NCBI GenBank assembly: GCA_017987895.1
Contig: JAGNSU010000019.1
Coordinates: 1-43,448, forward strand
DNA: 43,448 bases
Source of the DNA: Flavobacteriales bacterium
GTDB taxonomy: Bacteria > Bacteroidota > Bacteroidia > Flavobacteriales_F > PHOS-HE28
Direction of reading: 5' to 3'
Shown here: piece by piece, positions 27,567-36,082 of the stretch
Layout: the number at the start of each line of letters is the position of its first letter
How positions within the stretch are numbered: the stretch's first letter is position 1
The notes under the pieces: generated by a model
The model's input: only the letters and a program-made list of their open reading frames with translations
Told to the model about the DNA's origin: nothing
Database searches by the model: none
Program-made: the position numbers and the translations under genes

Positions 27567-28142
27567 TCACTTCTTCGCTTCGGCCTCCGCGTTCATCTTC
27601 TTGAACCGTTCGATCAACTCCTCGTCCGTGTACTGGAGGTTGTCGATCATGGCCCGCGCGTCCTTCGCGAAACGGTGGTCGGGGAATTTCGCGATCACTT
27701 CCTCATAGGCGGCCTTGGCACGGCCCTTCTCGCCCAAGTCACTGTCAATGGTGAAAGCGCGGAGGTAATACGTATCCGCAAGGCGGCGCCAATTCCCGTA
27801 GTCCTTGATGATGCGGTCGTAGTATTGGATCGACTCCTGCGGTTGGCCCAAACCCTTGGCCATGCCCGCTGCGCGGAAGAGATATTCCGGAGCCATGGTA
27901 TCCAGCGGGTGGGCCTTCGCGAAGGCTTTGTAGACATCCAACAACGTCTGGGCGCCACGCCTGTTGAAGAGGCTATCAGCGAACAATGTGTCCTCCATCG
28001 CGCGGATCCGGCCGGCCATCTCGGCAGCGGGCATCACACCATCGTCCTTTTTCGGGGCGTCCTCCTTGGCACCACCGCACGCCACCAGCGCGGCGAGCAC
28101 CATCGGTACAACGAATTGTCTCATCATGGTCCTGTGGGTCAT
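27567..28142 (-). CDS. TPR-like lipoprotein
   Basis: The 191-residue protein has a lipoprotein signal with the lipobox LVAC-GG, so it should be lipid-anchored. Helical repeats resembling tetratricopeptides follow, with motifs such as APEYLFRAAGMAKGLGQPQE, SIQYYDRIIKDYGNWRRLAD and AKAAYEEVIAKFPDHRFAKD. The C-terminus is Lys-rich. It may be a periplasmic scaffold or a BamD/YbgF-like protein. Its start overlaps the stop of def by four bases (ATGA); an internal ATG six codons in is an alternative start. It is convergent with the dihydroorotase homologue, with only one base between them. Confidence 0.82.
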   Translation of the reverse strand: MTHRTMMRQFVVPMVLAALVACGGAKEDAPKKDDGVMPAAEMAGRIRAMEDTLFADSLFNRRGAQTLLDVYKAFAKAHPLDTMAPEYLFRAAGMAKGLGQPQESIQYYDRIIKDYGNWRRLADTYYLRAFTIDSDLGEKGRAKAAYEEVIAKFPDHRFAKDARAMIDNLQYTDEELIERFKKMNAEAEAKK

Positions 28143-28714
28143 TTGGGGAACCGCATTTTGTACTTCGCTTCGGTCTTGCCCATGCTGATGTCGCGCAGTT
28201 TTCCCTTCAGCAGCGTGCGTCGCAAAGGCGTTAAATGGTCGGTGAAGAGGATGCCGTCCAGGTGGTCATGCTCGTGCTGGATCACCCGCGCGGCGAAACC
28301 ATCGAACTCCTCCTCGTGTTCCTTGAACTTCTCATCCTGGTATTGCAGCACGATGCGCGGCTGTCGCATCACATCCTCCCGGATGTTGGGTATGCTGAGG
28401 CATCCTTCCTCGAACGCCCATTCGTCCCCTTCCTCCTCCACGATGTAGGGGTTGATGAATACCCGCTTGAAGTCCTTCAAGTGCGCGTCCTCGGTCGGCT
28501 TGCCATCCTCATCCTCCGCGAAAGGCGAAGCGTCCACGATGAAAAGCCGAATGCTCTGACCCACCTGGGGGGCCGCAAGCCCCACCCCGCTGGCGGCATA
28601 CATCGTTTCGAACATGTCCGCGATGAGCTGCTGAAGCCCGGGATGGCCCGGCTCGATGTCTTTGGCCACTTTCTTCAGAACGGGATCGCCATAGGCCCGG
28701 ATGGGAAGGATCAT
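28139..28714 (-). CDS. def: peptide deformylase
   Basis: This enzyme removes the formyl group from the N-terminal methionine of nascent proteins. The 191-residue product has the three diagnostic motifs: GVGLAAPQVG, EGCLSIPN with the metal-binding cysteine, and QHEHDHLDG with the two metal-binding histidines and the catalytic glutamate. The start MILPIRAYGDPVL at 28714 matches the family; the frame extends far upstream as a shadow of ruvX and dapD. An acidic insertion (FAEDEDGKPTEDAHLKDF) between motifs 1 and 2 resembles other Bacteroidota homologues. It lies in a ruvX-def-lipoprotein run on the minus strand. Confidence 0.97.
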   Translation of the reverse strand: MILPIRAYGDPVLKKVAKDIEPGHPGLQQLIADMFETMYAASGVGLAAPQVGQSIRLFIVDASPFAEDEDGKPTEDAHLKDFKRVFINPYIVEEEGDEWAFEEGCLSIPNIREDVMRQPRIVLQYQDEKFKEHEEEFDGFAARVIQHEHDHLDGILFTDHLTPLRRTLLKGKLRDISMGKTEAKYKMRFPK

Positions 28715-28821
28715 GAGCTCGCTACCGGGCTTTGCGCGGCGCCGGGGCGGCAAATGTAGCCAGCCATCACACCCGGGCAGAGACCGTCCTTCGCTCACGA
28801 GCAGCAGTATGCGGGAGGCGA

Positions 28822-29232
28822 TCAGTGGCGTTCCATCCACCCCTGCAGGATGATAGTCGCACTGATGCGGTCCAACTGGCCTTTGTCCCGGCGCGCCATG
28901 CGCCCCTTCCCGCTGGCCATCAAAGTTTGCTGGGCCATGGTGCTGGTGAAGCGCTCGTCCACGGTCTCCACCCACTGCGCTGGAAAAGTCCTCTTCAAGC
29001 GATCCACCAAGGCCAGCGCTCCCGCGGTGGCGTCGGTGGGGCGGCCATCCAAATGGGTCGGTAGGCCCACTACGAAACCATCCACCGCCTCTTTGGCGAG
29101 ATAGCGCTGGAGGTAATCCATCAACCCGGCCGTTTCCACCGTGTCGAGAGCGCTGGCGATGATCCGTCCGGGGTCGGTAACGGCCAGGCCGGTGCGTTTT
29201 GAGCCATGATCGATGGCGAGTACCCGGGGCAT
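28822..29232 (-). CDS. ruvX: RuvX/YqgF family Holliday junction resolvase-like protein
   Basis: The 136-residue product starts MPRVLAIDHGSKRTGLAVTD, the RNase H-like first strand with its catalytic Asp. It then shows VDGFVVGLPTHLDG, the conserved VDERFTSTMAQ with a second acidic residue, and KGQLDRISATIILQ with a third. YqgF/RuvX proteins process structured nucleic acids and in some bacteria act in 16S rRNA maturation. The start at 29230-29232 is chosen because the 37 upstream in-frame codons do not look like the family. The gene is divergent from dapD, with 86 bases between the starts, and lies 107 bases upstream of def. Confidence 0.94.
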   Translation of the reverse strand: MPRVLAIDHGSKRTGLAVTDPGRIIASALDTVETAGLMDYLQRYLAKEAVDGFVVGLPTHLDGRPTDATAGALALVDRLKRTFPAQWVETVDERFTSTMAQQTLMASGKGRMARRDKGQLDRISATIILQGWMERH

Positions 29233-29305
29233 GGATGCGAAGGTCGGGCATTGCGGTCCGCCCGGTGGCGATCGGCGGGTTGGGCCCGGCACCGGCCGCT
29301 GTCCC

Positions 29306-29313
29306 CATCTTTG
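29306..29313 (+). promoter_or_regulatory. putative -7 promoter box CATCTTTG for dapD
   Basis: CATCTTTG ends five bases before the chosen dapD ATG at 29319, the same spacing as the boxes before 733 and 4250. It matches TAnnTTTG except for the first T. A leaderless or nearly leaderless dapD mRNA would follow. Confidence 0.4.
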
Positions 29314-29318
29314 TCGCG

Positions 29319-30125
29319 ATGCGCGACGAGATCGAAAAGGCATGGGACGACCGGGCGCTGCTGAAGGAGCGGCGCACGGTGGAGGCGATCGAACATGTGA
29401 TCGACCTGCTCGACAAAGGCGAATTGCGCGTGGCCGATCCGGAGAACGGCGACTGGCGGGTGAACGATTGGGTGAAGAAGGCCGTGATCCTCTACTTCCC
29501 CACGCGCGGCATGCGCACCTTGGAAGCCGGACCGCTGGAATTCCACGACAAGATGGAATTGAAACGCGGCTACGCGAAGCTTGGTGTGCGGGTGGTGCCC
29601 CATGCCGTGGCGCGCTACGGCGCCTACCTCGCCCCCGGCACCATCCTGATGCCCAGCTACGTGAACATCGGTGCCTATGTGGATGAAGGCACCATGGTGG
29701 ACACCTGGGCTACGGTGGGCAGTTGCGCACAAATCGGCAAGCATGTGCACCTCAGCGGTGGCGTGGGTATCGGTGGCGTGTTGGAACCGGTGCAGGCGGC
29801 GCCGGTGATCATCGAGGACGGTGCCTTCATCGGTTCCCGCGCCATTGTGGTGGAAGGCGTGCGCGTGGGCCGGGAGGCCGTACTGGGTGCGAACGTGGTG
29901 CTCACGGCCAGCACACGCATCATCGACGTCACCGGCCCGGAGCCACGAGAAATGAAGGGGCTCGTTCCCCCGCGGTCAGTGGTGATACCAGGTACGACCA
30001 CGAAGAAGTTCCCAGCGGGCGAGTTCGGTGTGCCCTGCGCGTTGATCATCGGGCAGCGCAAGGACAGTACCGACCGCAAGACCTCCCTGAACGACGCCCT
30101 GCGCGAACACAGCGTGGCCGTCTAG
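29319..30125 (+). CDS. dapD: 2,3,4,5-tetrahydropyridine-2,6-dicarboxylate N-succinyltransferase
   Basis: DapD transfers succinyl from succinyl-CoA to tetrahydrodipicolinate in the succinylase route to diaminopimelate and lysine. The chosen start gives MRDEIEKAWDDRALLKERR, the usual N-terminal helix, and a 268-residue product close to the family's length of about 270. The C-terminal left-handed beta-helix has hexapeptide-type turns (GTILMPSYVNIGAYVDEG, TMVDTWATVGSCAQIGKHVH, EDGAFIGSRAIVVEGVRVG). The 40 in-frame codons upstream overlap the ruvX region and are not family-like. The next gene begins three bases after the stop. Confidence 0.96.
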   Translation: MRDEIEKAWDDRALLKERRTVEAIEHVIDLLDKGELRVADPENGDWRVNDWVKKAVILYFPTRGMRTLEAGPLEFHDKMELKRGYAKLGVRVVPHAVARYGAYLAPGTILMPSYVNIGAYVDEGTMVDTWATVGSCAQIGKHVHLSGGVGIGGVLEPVQAAPVIIEDGAFIGSRAIVVEGVRVGREAVLGANVVLTASTRIIDVTGPEPREMKGLVPPRSVVIPGTTTKKFPAGEFGVPCALIIGQRKDSTDRKTSLNDALREHSVAV

Positions 30126-30128
30126 CGC

Positions 30129-31406
30129 ATGGAGATCCTCATCATCGGTCTGCTCACCTTGCTCAACGGGTTCTTCTCGCTCAGCGAGATCGCGCTCGTT
30201 TCGGTGAAAGAGAGCCGCATCCAGGCGCTGGCGGACCAGGGAAGCTCCCGCGCGAAGACGATCCTGAAGCTGCTCGCGAACCCGGAGAATTTCCTCAGCT
30301 CCGTGCAGGTGGGCATCACGCTCATCGGGATCATCGCCGGGGCATACGGTGGGGCCACGCTCACCGACGACATGGTCGCGGCGCTCGGGCGTTGGCCCGC
30401 ATTGGCGCCATACACCAGGGATATCGCTCTCGTGATCGTGATCGGCGGCATCACCTACTTCACTATTGTGGTGGGCGAACTGGTCCCGAAGAGTATCGCG
30501 ATGAACGACCCTGAACGGATCGCGCTGTTCACCGCTCCCATCATCAAGATCTTCACCAACATCACCTTCCCGCTGGTGAAGTTGCTTTCCGTTTCCACCG
30601 CGCTGATCGTGAAGATCCTTCCCATCAAGGAGAGCACCGAAGCGAAATTGAGCGAGGAGGAATTGCGCGCCATCATCCGCACCGCCAATTTGGAAGGTGT
30701 GCTGGACAAGCAGGAGAGCGAGGCCCACCAGAACCTCTTCCGCTTCAGCGATCATGTGGCCAAAACGCTGATGACCCACCGCAACGATCTGGAATGGATC
30801 GATAGCACGCAACCGTTGGACGCGATCATCGCCCAGGTGAAGGCGAGCTACCACAGCAAGTTCCCAGTATGCCGCGGGAACATCGATGACGTGATGGGCA
30901 CGCTCTCCATCCGCGATCTCCTGGATGAGATGAACAAGCCGGGCTTCAAACTGGGCGATGTGGTTCGCCCGCCGATCTACGTGCCGCAGAGCGCGCCTGC
31001 TTTCACCATCCTGGGCCGCTTCAAGAAGAACAAGCAGTACGCGGCCCTGGTGATCGATGAGCACGGGCAGCTGAAAGGCATGGTCACCCTGCACGATCTG
31101 ATCGAGGCGATCATGGGCGATCTACCCGACGAGGACGAGGACAGCGCACCGGAGATCGTGAAACGCGCCGACGGTTCCTGGCTCATCGGCGGCCAGGTGT
31201 TGATCGGCGACCTGAACCAACACCTCGGGCGCACCTTGATCGAAGAGAACACCGCCGCCTACGCCACCATCGGCGGGTACTTCCTCAGCAAGTTGGAACG
31301 ATTGCCCGTGGCAGGCGACACCATCCAGGACGAACACTTCATGGGCGAGGTCCTGGACATGGACGGCAACCGGATCGACAAGGTGCTGCTCACCTTGACC
31401 GAGTGA
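30129..31406 (+). CDS. CNNM/CorC (hemolysin) family membrane protein
   Basis: The 425-residue protein has a DUF21/CNNM transmembrane domain with about four membrane segments in the first 150 residues; its N-terminal LLTLLNGFFSLSEIALVSVK and the GELVPKSIAMNDPERIA motif are diagnostic. Two CBS motifs follow at about 205-330 (MTHRNDLEWID; AALVIDEHGQLKGMVTLHDL), then a CorC_HlyC C-terminal domain (DGSWLIGGQVLIGDLN). The family takes part in magnesium or cobalt transport or resistance; many are annotated as hemolysins without direct evidence. Its stop TGA overlaps the ATG of the next gene. Confidence 0.94.
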   Translation: MEILIIGLLTLLNGFFSLSEIALVSVKESRIQALADQGSSRAKTILKLLANPENFLSSVQVGITLIGIIAGAYGGATLTDDMVAALGRWPALAPYTRDIALVIVIGGITYFTIVVGELVPKSIAMNDPERIALFTAPIIKIFTNITFPLVKLLSVSTALIVKILPIKESTEAKLSEEELRAIIRTANLEGVLDKQESEAHQNLFRFSDHVAKTLMTHRNDLEWIDSTQPLDAIIAQVKASYHSKFPVCRGNIDDVMGTLSIRDLLDEMNKPGFKLGDVVRPPIYVPQSAPAFTILGRFKKNKQYAALVIDEHGQLKGMVTLHDLIEAIMGDLPDEDEDSAPEIVKRADGSWLIGGQVLIGDLNQHLGRTLIEENTAAYATIGGYFLSKLERLPVAGDTIQDEHFMGEVLDMDGNRIDKVLLTLTE

Positions 31407-32371
31407 TGAAGCGGATCCTCGTCATCCAGACCGCCTTTCTGGGCGATGCCGTGCTGGTGACGGCGATCCTGGAAAAGCTGCACGCCTTCTTCCCCGATGC
31501 GGCGATCGACCTTGTGGTACGAAAAGGCAACGAGGGGCTCTTTGAGGGCCATCCTTTCCTGCATGAATTGCACGTTTGGGATAAACGGCAAGGCAAGACC
31601 CGCGCTTTGTTCAAGCTCATCGGAGCTTTGCGCAAGACCGAATACGACCATATCATCAATGCCCAGCGCTTCTTCAGCACGGGCTTGATGACAGGGCTGG
31701 CCCGAGGCAACGAGAAGATCGGCTACGACAAGAACCCGCTGAGCTTCCTCTTCGATCACCGGGTGAAGCATGTGATCGGCGATGGCCGCCACGAAGTGGA
31801 TCGCCTCAACGCGCTGATCGCGCATCTCACGGATGCCGCGCGTCCGCTACCAAAGCTCTACCCCACCGCCAAAGCCCGCGAGGAAGTGAATGGCCACATG
31901 GCCAACGGCTACGTGTGCATAGCTCCGGCCTCGGTCTGGTTCACCAAGCAATGGCCTGCGGAGAAATGGGTCCAGTTGATCAAGACCTTACCTCCGGATA
32001 AGCAAGTGCTGCTGATCGGTGCGCCAAGTGATGTCGCCTTGTGCGAACGCATCGCGAAAGAGGCCGGTCGTGGGACTGTGCTCGCCGGCAAACTCTCCTT
32101 GTTGGGCACCGCCGCATTGATGGAACGCGCGGCAATGAACTACGTGAACGACAGCGCGCCCCTGCACATCGCATCGGCCATGGCGGCGCCGGTCACCGCG
32201 ATCTTCTGCAGCACCGTACCTGCCTTCGGCTTCGGTCCATTACATGCGAACGGCCGCATCGTGGAGACCTTGGAAAAGCTGGATTGCCGGCCGTGCGGGC
32301 TGCATGGGTACAAAACATGTCCGAAGGGACATTTCTTATGCGCCGAAAGCATGAACTTCGATGTCCGATGA
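31406..32371 (+). CDS. glycosyltransferase family 9 (heptosyltransferase-like)
   Basis: The 321-residue cytoplasmic protein starts MKRILVIQTAFLGDAVLVTA, the canonical GT9 nucleotide-sugar-binding turn. It has the C-terminal GT-B motifs IAPASVWFTKQWPAEKWVQL and YVNDSAPLHIASAMAAPVTA, where the Asn-Asp-Ser-Ala/H block contacts the donor. GT9 enzymes add heptose or similar sugars to the lipopolysaccharide core. The acceptor cannot be inferred here. The ATG at 31406 overlaps the previous stop; a GTG at 31403 is a less likely start. It overlaps the next gene by four bases. Confidence 0.93.
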   Translation: MKRILVIQTAFLGDAVLVTAILEKLHAFFPDAAIDLVVRKGNEGLFEGHPFLHELHVWDKRQGKTRALFKLIGALRKTEYDHIINAQRFFSTGLMTGLARGNEKIGYDKNPLSFLFDHRVKHVIGDGRHEVDRLNALIAHLTDAARPLPKLYPTAKAREEVNGHMANGYVCIAPASVWFTKQWPAEKWVQLIKTLPPDKQVLLIGAPSDVALCERIAKEAGRGTVLAGKLSLLGTAALMERAAMNYVNDSAPLHIASAMAAPVTAIFCSTVPAFGFGPLHANGRIVETLEKLDCRPCGLHGYKTCPKGHFLCAESMNFDVR

Positions 32372-32913
32372 GCAGTTGTGTTTCCTTTCGGATGGCTCAA
32401 TCATCAGGATGGATTGCTCTTGGTGCCTCGACAGCACTCCTTCTTCTTGCCATCTACCGGATGATTATTTGGCCTGACATGTTCTCAATATTGATCCTTC
32501 TGGCTGCTCTGGCGATGTTTACCTCATGGTTCTATTTGTATAGCGGCCAACCGGTCTGGCTGACCATCAATGAGCAGGGCATCCATGTCCCGTTCGTCGC
32601 TACTGCCACAATTCCATGGGAGAAAATCAATAGCATTTCTGCTTATAATGTGTGGCTGGTGGAAGTGTCGGACTCAGGACTTCGCTTCCGGATAGATCGG
32701 TCAGTGCGTATTGATAATGTTATCATGCGCACATGGGTCTGGATTGTTACTTTCGGTCGAAAGGACAAGGTGTTACGCTTTTCAACAGGCCTATTGGATG
32801 TACCGCCTTTGGCAGATCTTGCCAAAGCGCTTGAACGGATCAGAATAGCGCAACCTTCGGATCGCCTTAAAGAGATCCAACACCTCCAAGCTTCGGTATC
32901 TTCTCAGCGATAA
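32368..32913 (+). CDS. two-helix membrane protein with PH-like domain, lower G+C
   Basis: The ATG at 32368 overlaps the glycosyltransferase stop. The 181-residue product has two adjacent membrane helices (about residues 15-32 and 39-58). A soluble beta-rich part follows (VWLTINEQGIHVPFVATATI, PWEKINSISAYNVWLVEVSD, VLRFSTGLLDVPPLADLAKA), similar in pattern to bacterial PH-like (STM3941-like) domains. The function is unknown. Hand counts of four 60-base lines here gave 42-53% G+C, visibly lower than the flanking glycosyltransferase and cca genes, so the gene may have been acquired separately. The assignment as a real gene rests on the overlap, the membrane helices and the absence of an alternative. 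Confidence 0.7.
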   Translation: MSSCVSFRMAQSSGWIALGASTALLLLAIYRMIIWPDMFSILILLAALAMFTSWFYLYSGQPVWLTINEQGIHVPFVATATIPWEKINSISAYNVWLVEVSDSGLRFRIDRSVRIDNVIMRTWVWIVTFGRKDKVLRFSTGLLDVPPLADLAKALERIRIAQPSDRLKEIQHLQASVSSQR

Positions 32914-32946
32914 CTTGGGCTGAAGCGCAAGTCCTTAGTCCCGGCC

Positions 32947-32954
32947 TACTTTTG
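32947..32954 (+). promoter_or_regulatory. putative -7 promoter box TACTTTTG
   Basis: TACTTTTG is an exact match to the Bacteroidota -7 consensus TAnnTTTG. It lies 25 bases before the cca ATG, in the 66-base gap after the preceding gene. Confidence 0.5.
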
Positions 32955-32979
32955 CCGCCCTTTTCCGTCCGCACCTGCC

Positions 32980-34464
32980 ATGCGCACTTCCACCTTCACT
33001 GTCGACCCCGCCCGCTTGGATGGCGTGGTGGACGAGCCGCTGTTCGCGGCCGTGGCAGAAGAGGCCGCGAAGCAGAGGATCGCGGCCTTCGCCATCGGAG
33101 GCTATGTGCGCGATCGGATCTTGGGGCGCGCTTGCAAGGACATCGACTTCGTTGTGGAAGGTGATGGCATCGCCTTCGCGGAGGCGACTGCTGCACGCCT
33201 GAAGGCGGGTCCAGTACACGTCTTCAAGAACTTCGGTACAGCGATGTTCATGCTAGGCGAAACGCAGGTGGAGTTCGTCGGTGCGCGCAAGGAGAGCTAT
33301 AGCCGGAATAGCCGGAAACCCGAGGTGGAGGCCGGCAGCATCCAGGACGATCAGGAGCGGCGCGACTTCACCATCAATGCGCTGGCGATCTCGCTGAATG
33401 CGGGCAGCATGGGAGCGCTGGTGGATCCCTTCGGCGGCATCCTGCACTTGGACCAAGGCCTGATCCGCACGCCGCTGGATCCGGACATCACGTTCAGCGA
33501 TGACCCGTTGCGCATGTTGCGCGCCATCCGCTTCGCCAACCAGTTGGGCTTCACCATCGATCCGGTGACCTTCGAGGCGATCCAGCGCAACGCCAAGCGG
33601 CTGGAGATCATCAGCGCCGAGCGGATCCATACCGAACTGAACAAGATCATCGCCACGCCCACGCCGAGCATCGGTTTCAAGCTGCTCTTGGAAAGCGGGT
33701 TGCTCGTCGAGTTCTTCCCTGAGATGGTGGAACTACAGGGCGCTGAGGAGCGGTACGGCATCGGGCACAAGGACAATTTCCACCACACGCTGCAGGTGCT
33801 GGACAACGTCTGCGCCAAAAGCAACGACCTCTGGCTGCGTTGGGCGGCCATTCTGCACGACATCGCCAAGCCGCGCACCAAGCGCTTCGTACAAGGCACG
33901 GGCTGGACCTTCCACGGCCACGAGGACAAGGGCGCCCGCATGGTGCCCACGATCTTCCGCCGGATGAAACTCCCCTTGGACGAGAAGATGCGTTTCGTAC
34001 AGAACCTGGTGGCCTTGCACCTCCGGCCCATCTCCCTCACCAAGGAGGAAGTGACGGATAGCGCGGTACGTCGCATGCTCTTCGATGCCGGCGACGACAT
34101 CGATGCACTGATGATCCTCTGCCAGGCGGATATCACCAGCAAGAACGAGAAGAAAAAGGAGCGCTACCTGCGCAACTACGAGGTGGTGATGCGCAAGCTG
34201 GCCGAGGTGGAGGAGAAAGACCGCGTGCGCAACTTCCAGCCCCCCATCACCGGCGAGGACGTGATGCGTGCTTTCGGCGTTCCGCCGTGCAAGTTGATCG
34301 GCGACATTAAGACGGTGATCAAGGACGCGATCCTCGATGGTGCCATCCAGAACGACCGGGAACAAGCCTGGCAGTTGATGCTGGAGACGGGCCAGAAGCT
34401 TGGCGCGACACCGGTCATCACCGAAGACAAGGCGCGCGGACAGGGGCAGGAACAGGGGCAATAG
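32980..34464 (+). CDS. cca: CCA tRNA nucleotidyltransferase with HD domain
   Basis: This enzyme adds or repairs the 3' CCA of tRNA. The 494-residue protein shows the class II poly(A)/CCA polymerase head [10 protein letters not shown], the metal-binding [18 protein letters not shown], and the nucleotide-selecting segment [12 protein letters not shown]. The HD domain follows ([20 protein letters not shown]), which in relatives hydrolyses phosphodiesters or 2',3'-cyclic phosphates. The last ten or so residues ([10 protein letters not shown]) come from a short G-rich repeat that is not part of the family core and forms one arm of an inverted repeat downstream. It is preceded by a good promoter box. 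Confidence 0.95.
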   Translation: MRTSTFTVDPARLDGVVDEPLFAAVAEEAAKQRIAAFAIGGYVRDRILGRACKDIDFVVEGDGIAFAEATAARLKAGPVHVFKNFGTAMFMLGETQVEFVGARKESYSRNSRKPEVEAGSIQDDQERRDFTINALAISLNAGSMGALVDPFGGILHLDQGLIRTPLDPDITFSDDPLRMLRAIRFANQLGFTIDPVTFEAIQRNAKRLEIISAERIHTELNKIIATPTPSIGFKLLLESGLLVEFFPEMVELQGAEERYGIGHKDNFHHTLQVLDNVCAKSNDLWLRWAAILHDIAKPRTKRFVQGTGWTFHGHEDKGARMVPTIFRRMKLPLDEKMRFVQNLVALHLRPISLTKEEVTDSAVRRMLFDAGDDIDALMILCQADITSKNEKKKERYLRNYEVVMRKLAEVEEKDRVRNFQPPITGEDVMRAFGVPPCKLIGDIKTVIKDAILDGAIQNDREQAWQLMLETGQKLGATPVITEDKARGQGQEQGQ

Positions 34465-34549
34465 CCCGGTTCGACATCCCGCGATCTTCGATCGAATCAC
34501 GATAGCTAGTTTCGCTAGCCGTAATCGCTCGCCCCTGTTCCTGCCCCTG
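34441..34549. repeat. 19-base perfect inverted repeat flanking the cca stop
   Basis: The left arm at 34441-34459 (CAGGGGCAGGAACAGGGGC) is exactly complementary to the right arm at 34531-34549, with 71 bases between. Within the left arm CAGGGGCA occurs twice (34441 and 34453). The spacer contains a small stem GCTAG-TTTCG-CTAGC. The arms could fold as a terminator-like structure after cca, or mark a miniature repeat element. Confidence 0.75.
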
Positions 34550-34586
34550 CGCCTCTCATTTCCCCTGCCTACCGCCCTTTGAGCCC

Positions 34587-35177
34587 ATGCGCATCTATCG
34601 CTTCCGCGTTCTGCTCGACGATCCAAGTGAAGCGTTCCGGGACATTGAGATCCAGAGCGAACAGAATTTCAAGCAGTTCCACGCTGCCATCAAAAAAGCC
34701 TTCGGTTTCGAGGGCGAAGAGATGGCCTGTTTCTATGTAAGCGACAAGGAATGGGGCAAGGGTCCGGAGATCCCCTTGGCGGATCTGGGGTTCGGCGAGG
34801 ATGGCGATACCCCGCCAGCATTGATGGAAGAGGTATTGATCAGCGATCACCTCCGCAGCACCAAGCAGCGCTTCATCTATGCCTACGACTTCCTGCATAT
34901 GTGGATGTTCATGATCGAGCTCATCGGTGTGCACGAGCCAGAAAAAGGCAAGAAATATCCGGAGGTGGTGATGTCCATGGGCAAGGCACCGGCCGAGAAC
35001 AGCCGTATGGACGCCGCGTTGATGCCGCCTGCGGACGATGAGAACTATACGGAGGAGGCTACCGAGGTCTACGATCCGGATGAGGAGATGGGCCACGAGG
35101 ATGAGGACCACCACGGCAACGATAGCGAGGACGACGGCCTGAGCGGGCACGAGGAACTTCCGGACGAATACCACTGA
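34587..35177 (+). CDS. plasmid pRiA4b ORF-3-like family protein
   Basis: The 196-residue protein starts MRIYRFRVLLDDPSEAFRDI, continues with EQNFKQFHAAIKKAFGFEG and LISDHLRSTKQRFIYAYDF, and so matches the PRiA4_ORF3 domain, also found next to IS1096-type transposases as a passenger. The function is unknown, and no transposase lies nearby. The last 50 residues are very acidic (DPDEEMGHEDEDHHGNDSED) and probably disordered. The stop TGA overlaps the ATG of miaA, so the two are translationally coupled. Confidence 0.88.
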   Translation: MRIYRFRVLLDDPSEAFRDIEIQSEQNFKQFHAAIKKAFGFEGEEMACFYVSDKEWGKGPEIPLADLGFGEDGDTPPALMEEVLISDHLRSTKQRFIYAYDFLHMWMFMIELIGVHEPEKGKKYPEVVMSMGKAPAENSRMDAALMPPADDENYTEEATEVYDPDEEMGHEDEDHHGNDSEDDGLSGHEELPDEYH

Positions 35178-36082
35178 TGACCGCGCCGTTGGCGACGCTG
35201 TTCGTATTAGGCGGCCCCACCGCCGTGGGCAAAACACCTGCCGCCATACAGCTGGCCCGGCATTTTGGCACCGAGGTGGTCAGCGCCGACGCGCGCCAGT
35301 TCTACCACCAGTTGCGCATCGGCGCGGCATTGCCAACTCCGGAGGAGATGGCGGACGTGAAGCACCACTTCATCGGCCAACTCGATATACACGAAAGCAT
35401 GAGCGCCGGGGCCTATGAGCGCGCCGCGCTACCGATCGTGACGGACCTACTTGGCCGTCATGGCACCGCGATCCTCGTAGGTGGTTCGGGGCTGTACATC
35501 GATGCCTTGCTGACCGGATTGGATCCTCTGCCACCGTCGGACCCCGAATTGAGGCGCGACCTGCTCCATCGCATGGGAACGGAGGGTCTTCCCGCGTTGG
35601 TGACACAACTCGCGACCCTCGACCCTGCGGCGTACGCGACGATCGATCGGCAGAACCCGCACAGGGTGCTACGTGCTTTGGAGGTTTGTCTCGCCACGGG
35701 CACATCGTTCAGTGCACACCACGCCAGGACCCCGAAGGCACGTCCCTGGCGCACTGTGAAACTCGCCTTGGAGGTGCCCCGCGAGGATCTCTACGCGCGT
35801 ATCGACCAGCGCGTGGCGCGCATGATGGAACAGGGGCTCCTGGAAGAAGCGCGCGCGCTCCTGCCCTACCGCCACTTGAACGCATTGAACACGGTGGGCT
35901 ACAAGGAGCTCTTCGATCATTTCGATGGACGCACCGCGTTGCAAGAAGCCATCGCCCTGATCCAACAACACACGCGCAACTATGCGAAGCGGCAGATGAC
36001 CTGGCTGCGACGTGATCCTGAATGGCAATGGGTGGCACCGGATCCCGCACCCCTGATCGAACGCTGTGATGCCGCCAAGTGA
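35177..36082 (+). CDS. miaA: tRNA dimethylallyltransferase
   Basis: MiaA attaches a dimethylallyl group to N6 of A37 in tRNAs that read codons starting with U. The 301-residue protein has the P-loop GGPTAVGKTPAAIQLA, the substrate segment VVSADARQFYHQLRIG, ILVGGSGLYIDALL, DRQNPHRVLRALEV, and NTVGYKELFDHF with QHTRNYAKRQMTWLRRD at the end. The segment usually written D-S-R-Q reads D-A-R-Q, a change of a conserved serine to alanine. Length is normal. It overlaps the next gene by 14 bases. Confidence 0.95.
   Translation: MTAPLATLFVLGGPTAVGKTPAAIQLARHFGTEVVSADARQFYHQLRIGAALPTPEEMADVKHHFIGQLDIHESMSAGAYERAALPIVTDLLGRHGTAILVGGSGLYIDALLTGLDPLPPSDPELRRDLLHRMGTEGLPALVTQLATLDPAAYATIDRQNPHRVLRALEVCLATGTSFSAHHARTPKARPWRTVKLALEVPREDLYARIDQRVARMMEQGLLEEARALLPYRHLNALNTVGYKELFDHFDGRTALQEAIALIQQHTRNYAKRQMTWLRRDPEWQWVAPDPAPLIERCDAAK

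Noticed and set aside
34587..35177. pRiA4b ORF-3-like gene as part of an insertion element
   Set aside because: No transposase, terminal repeats or target duplication was found, and the gene is tightly coupled to miaA.
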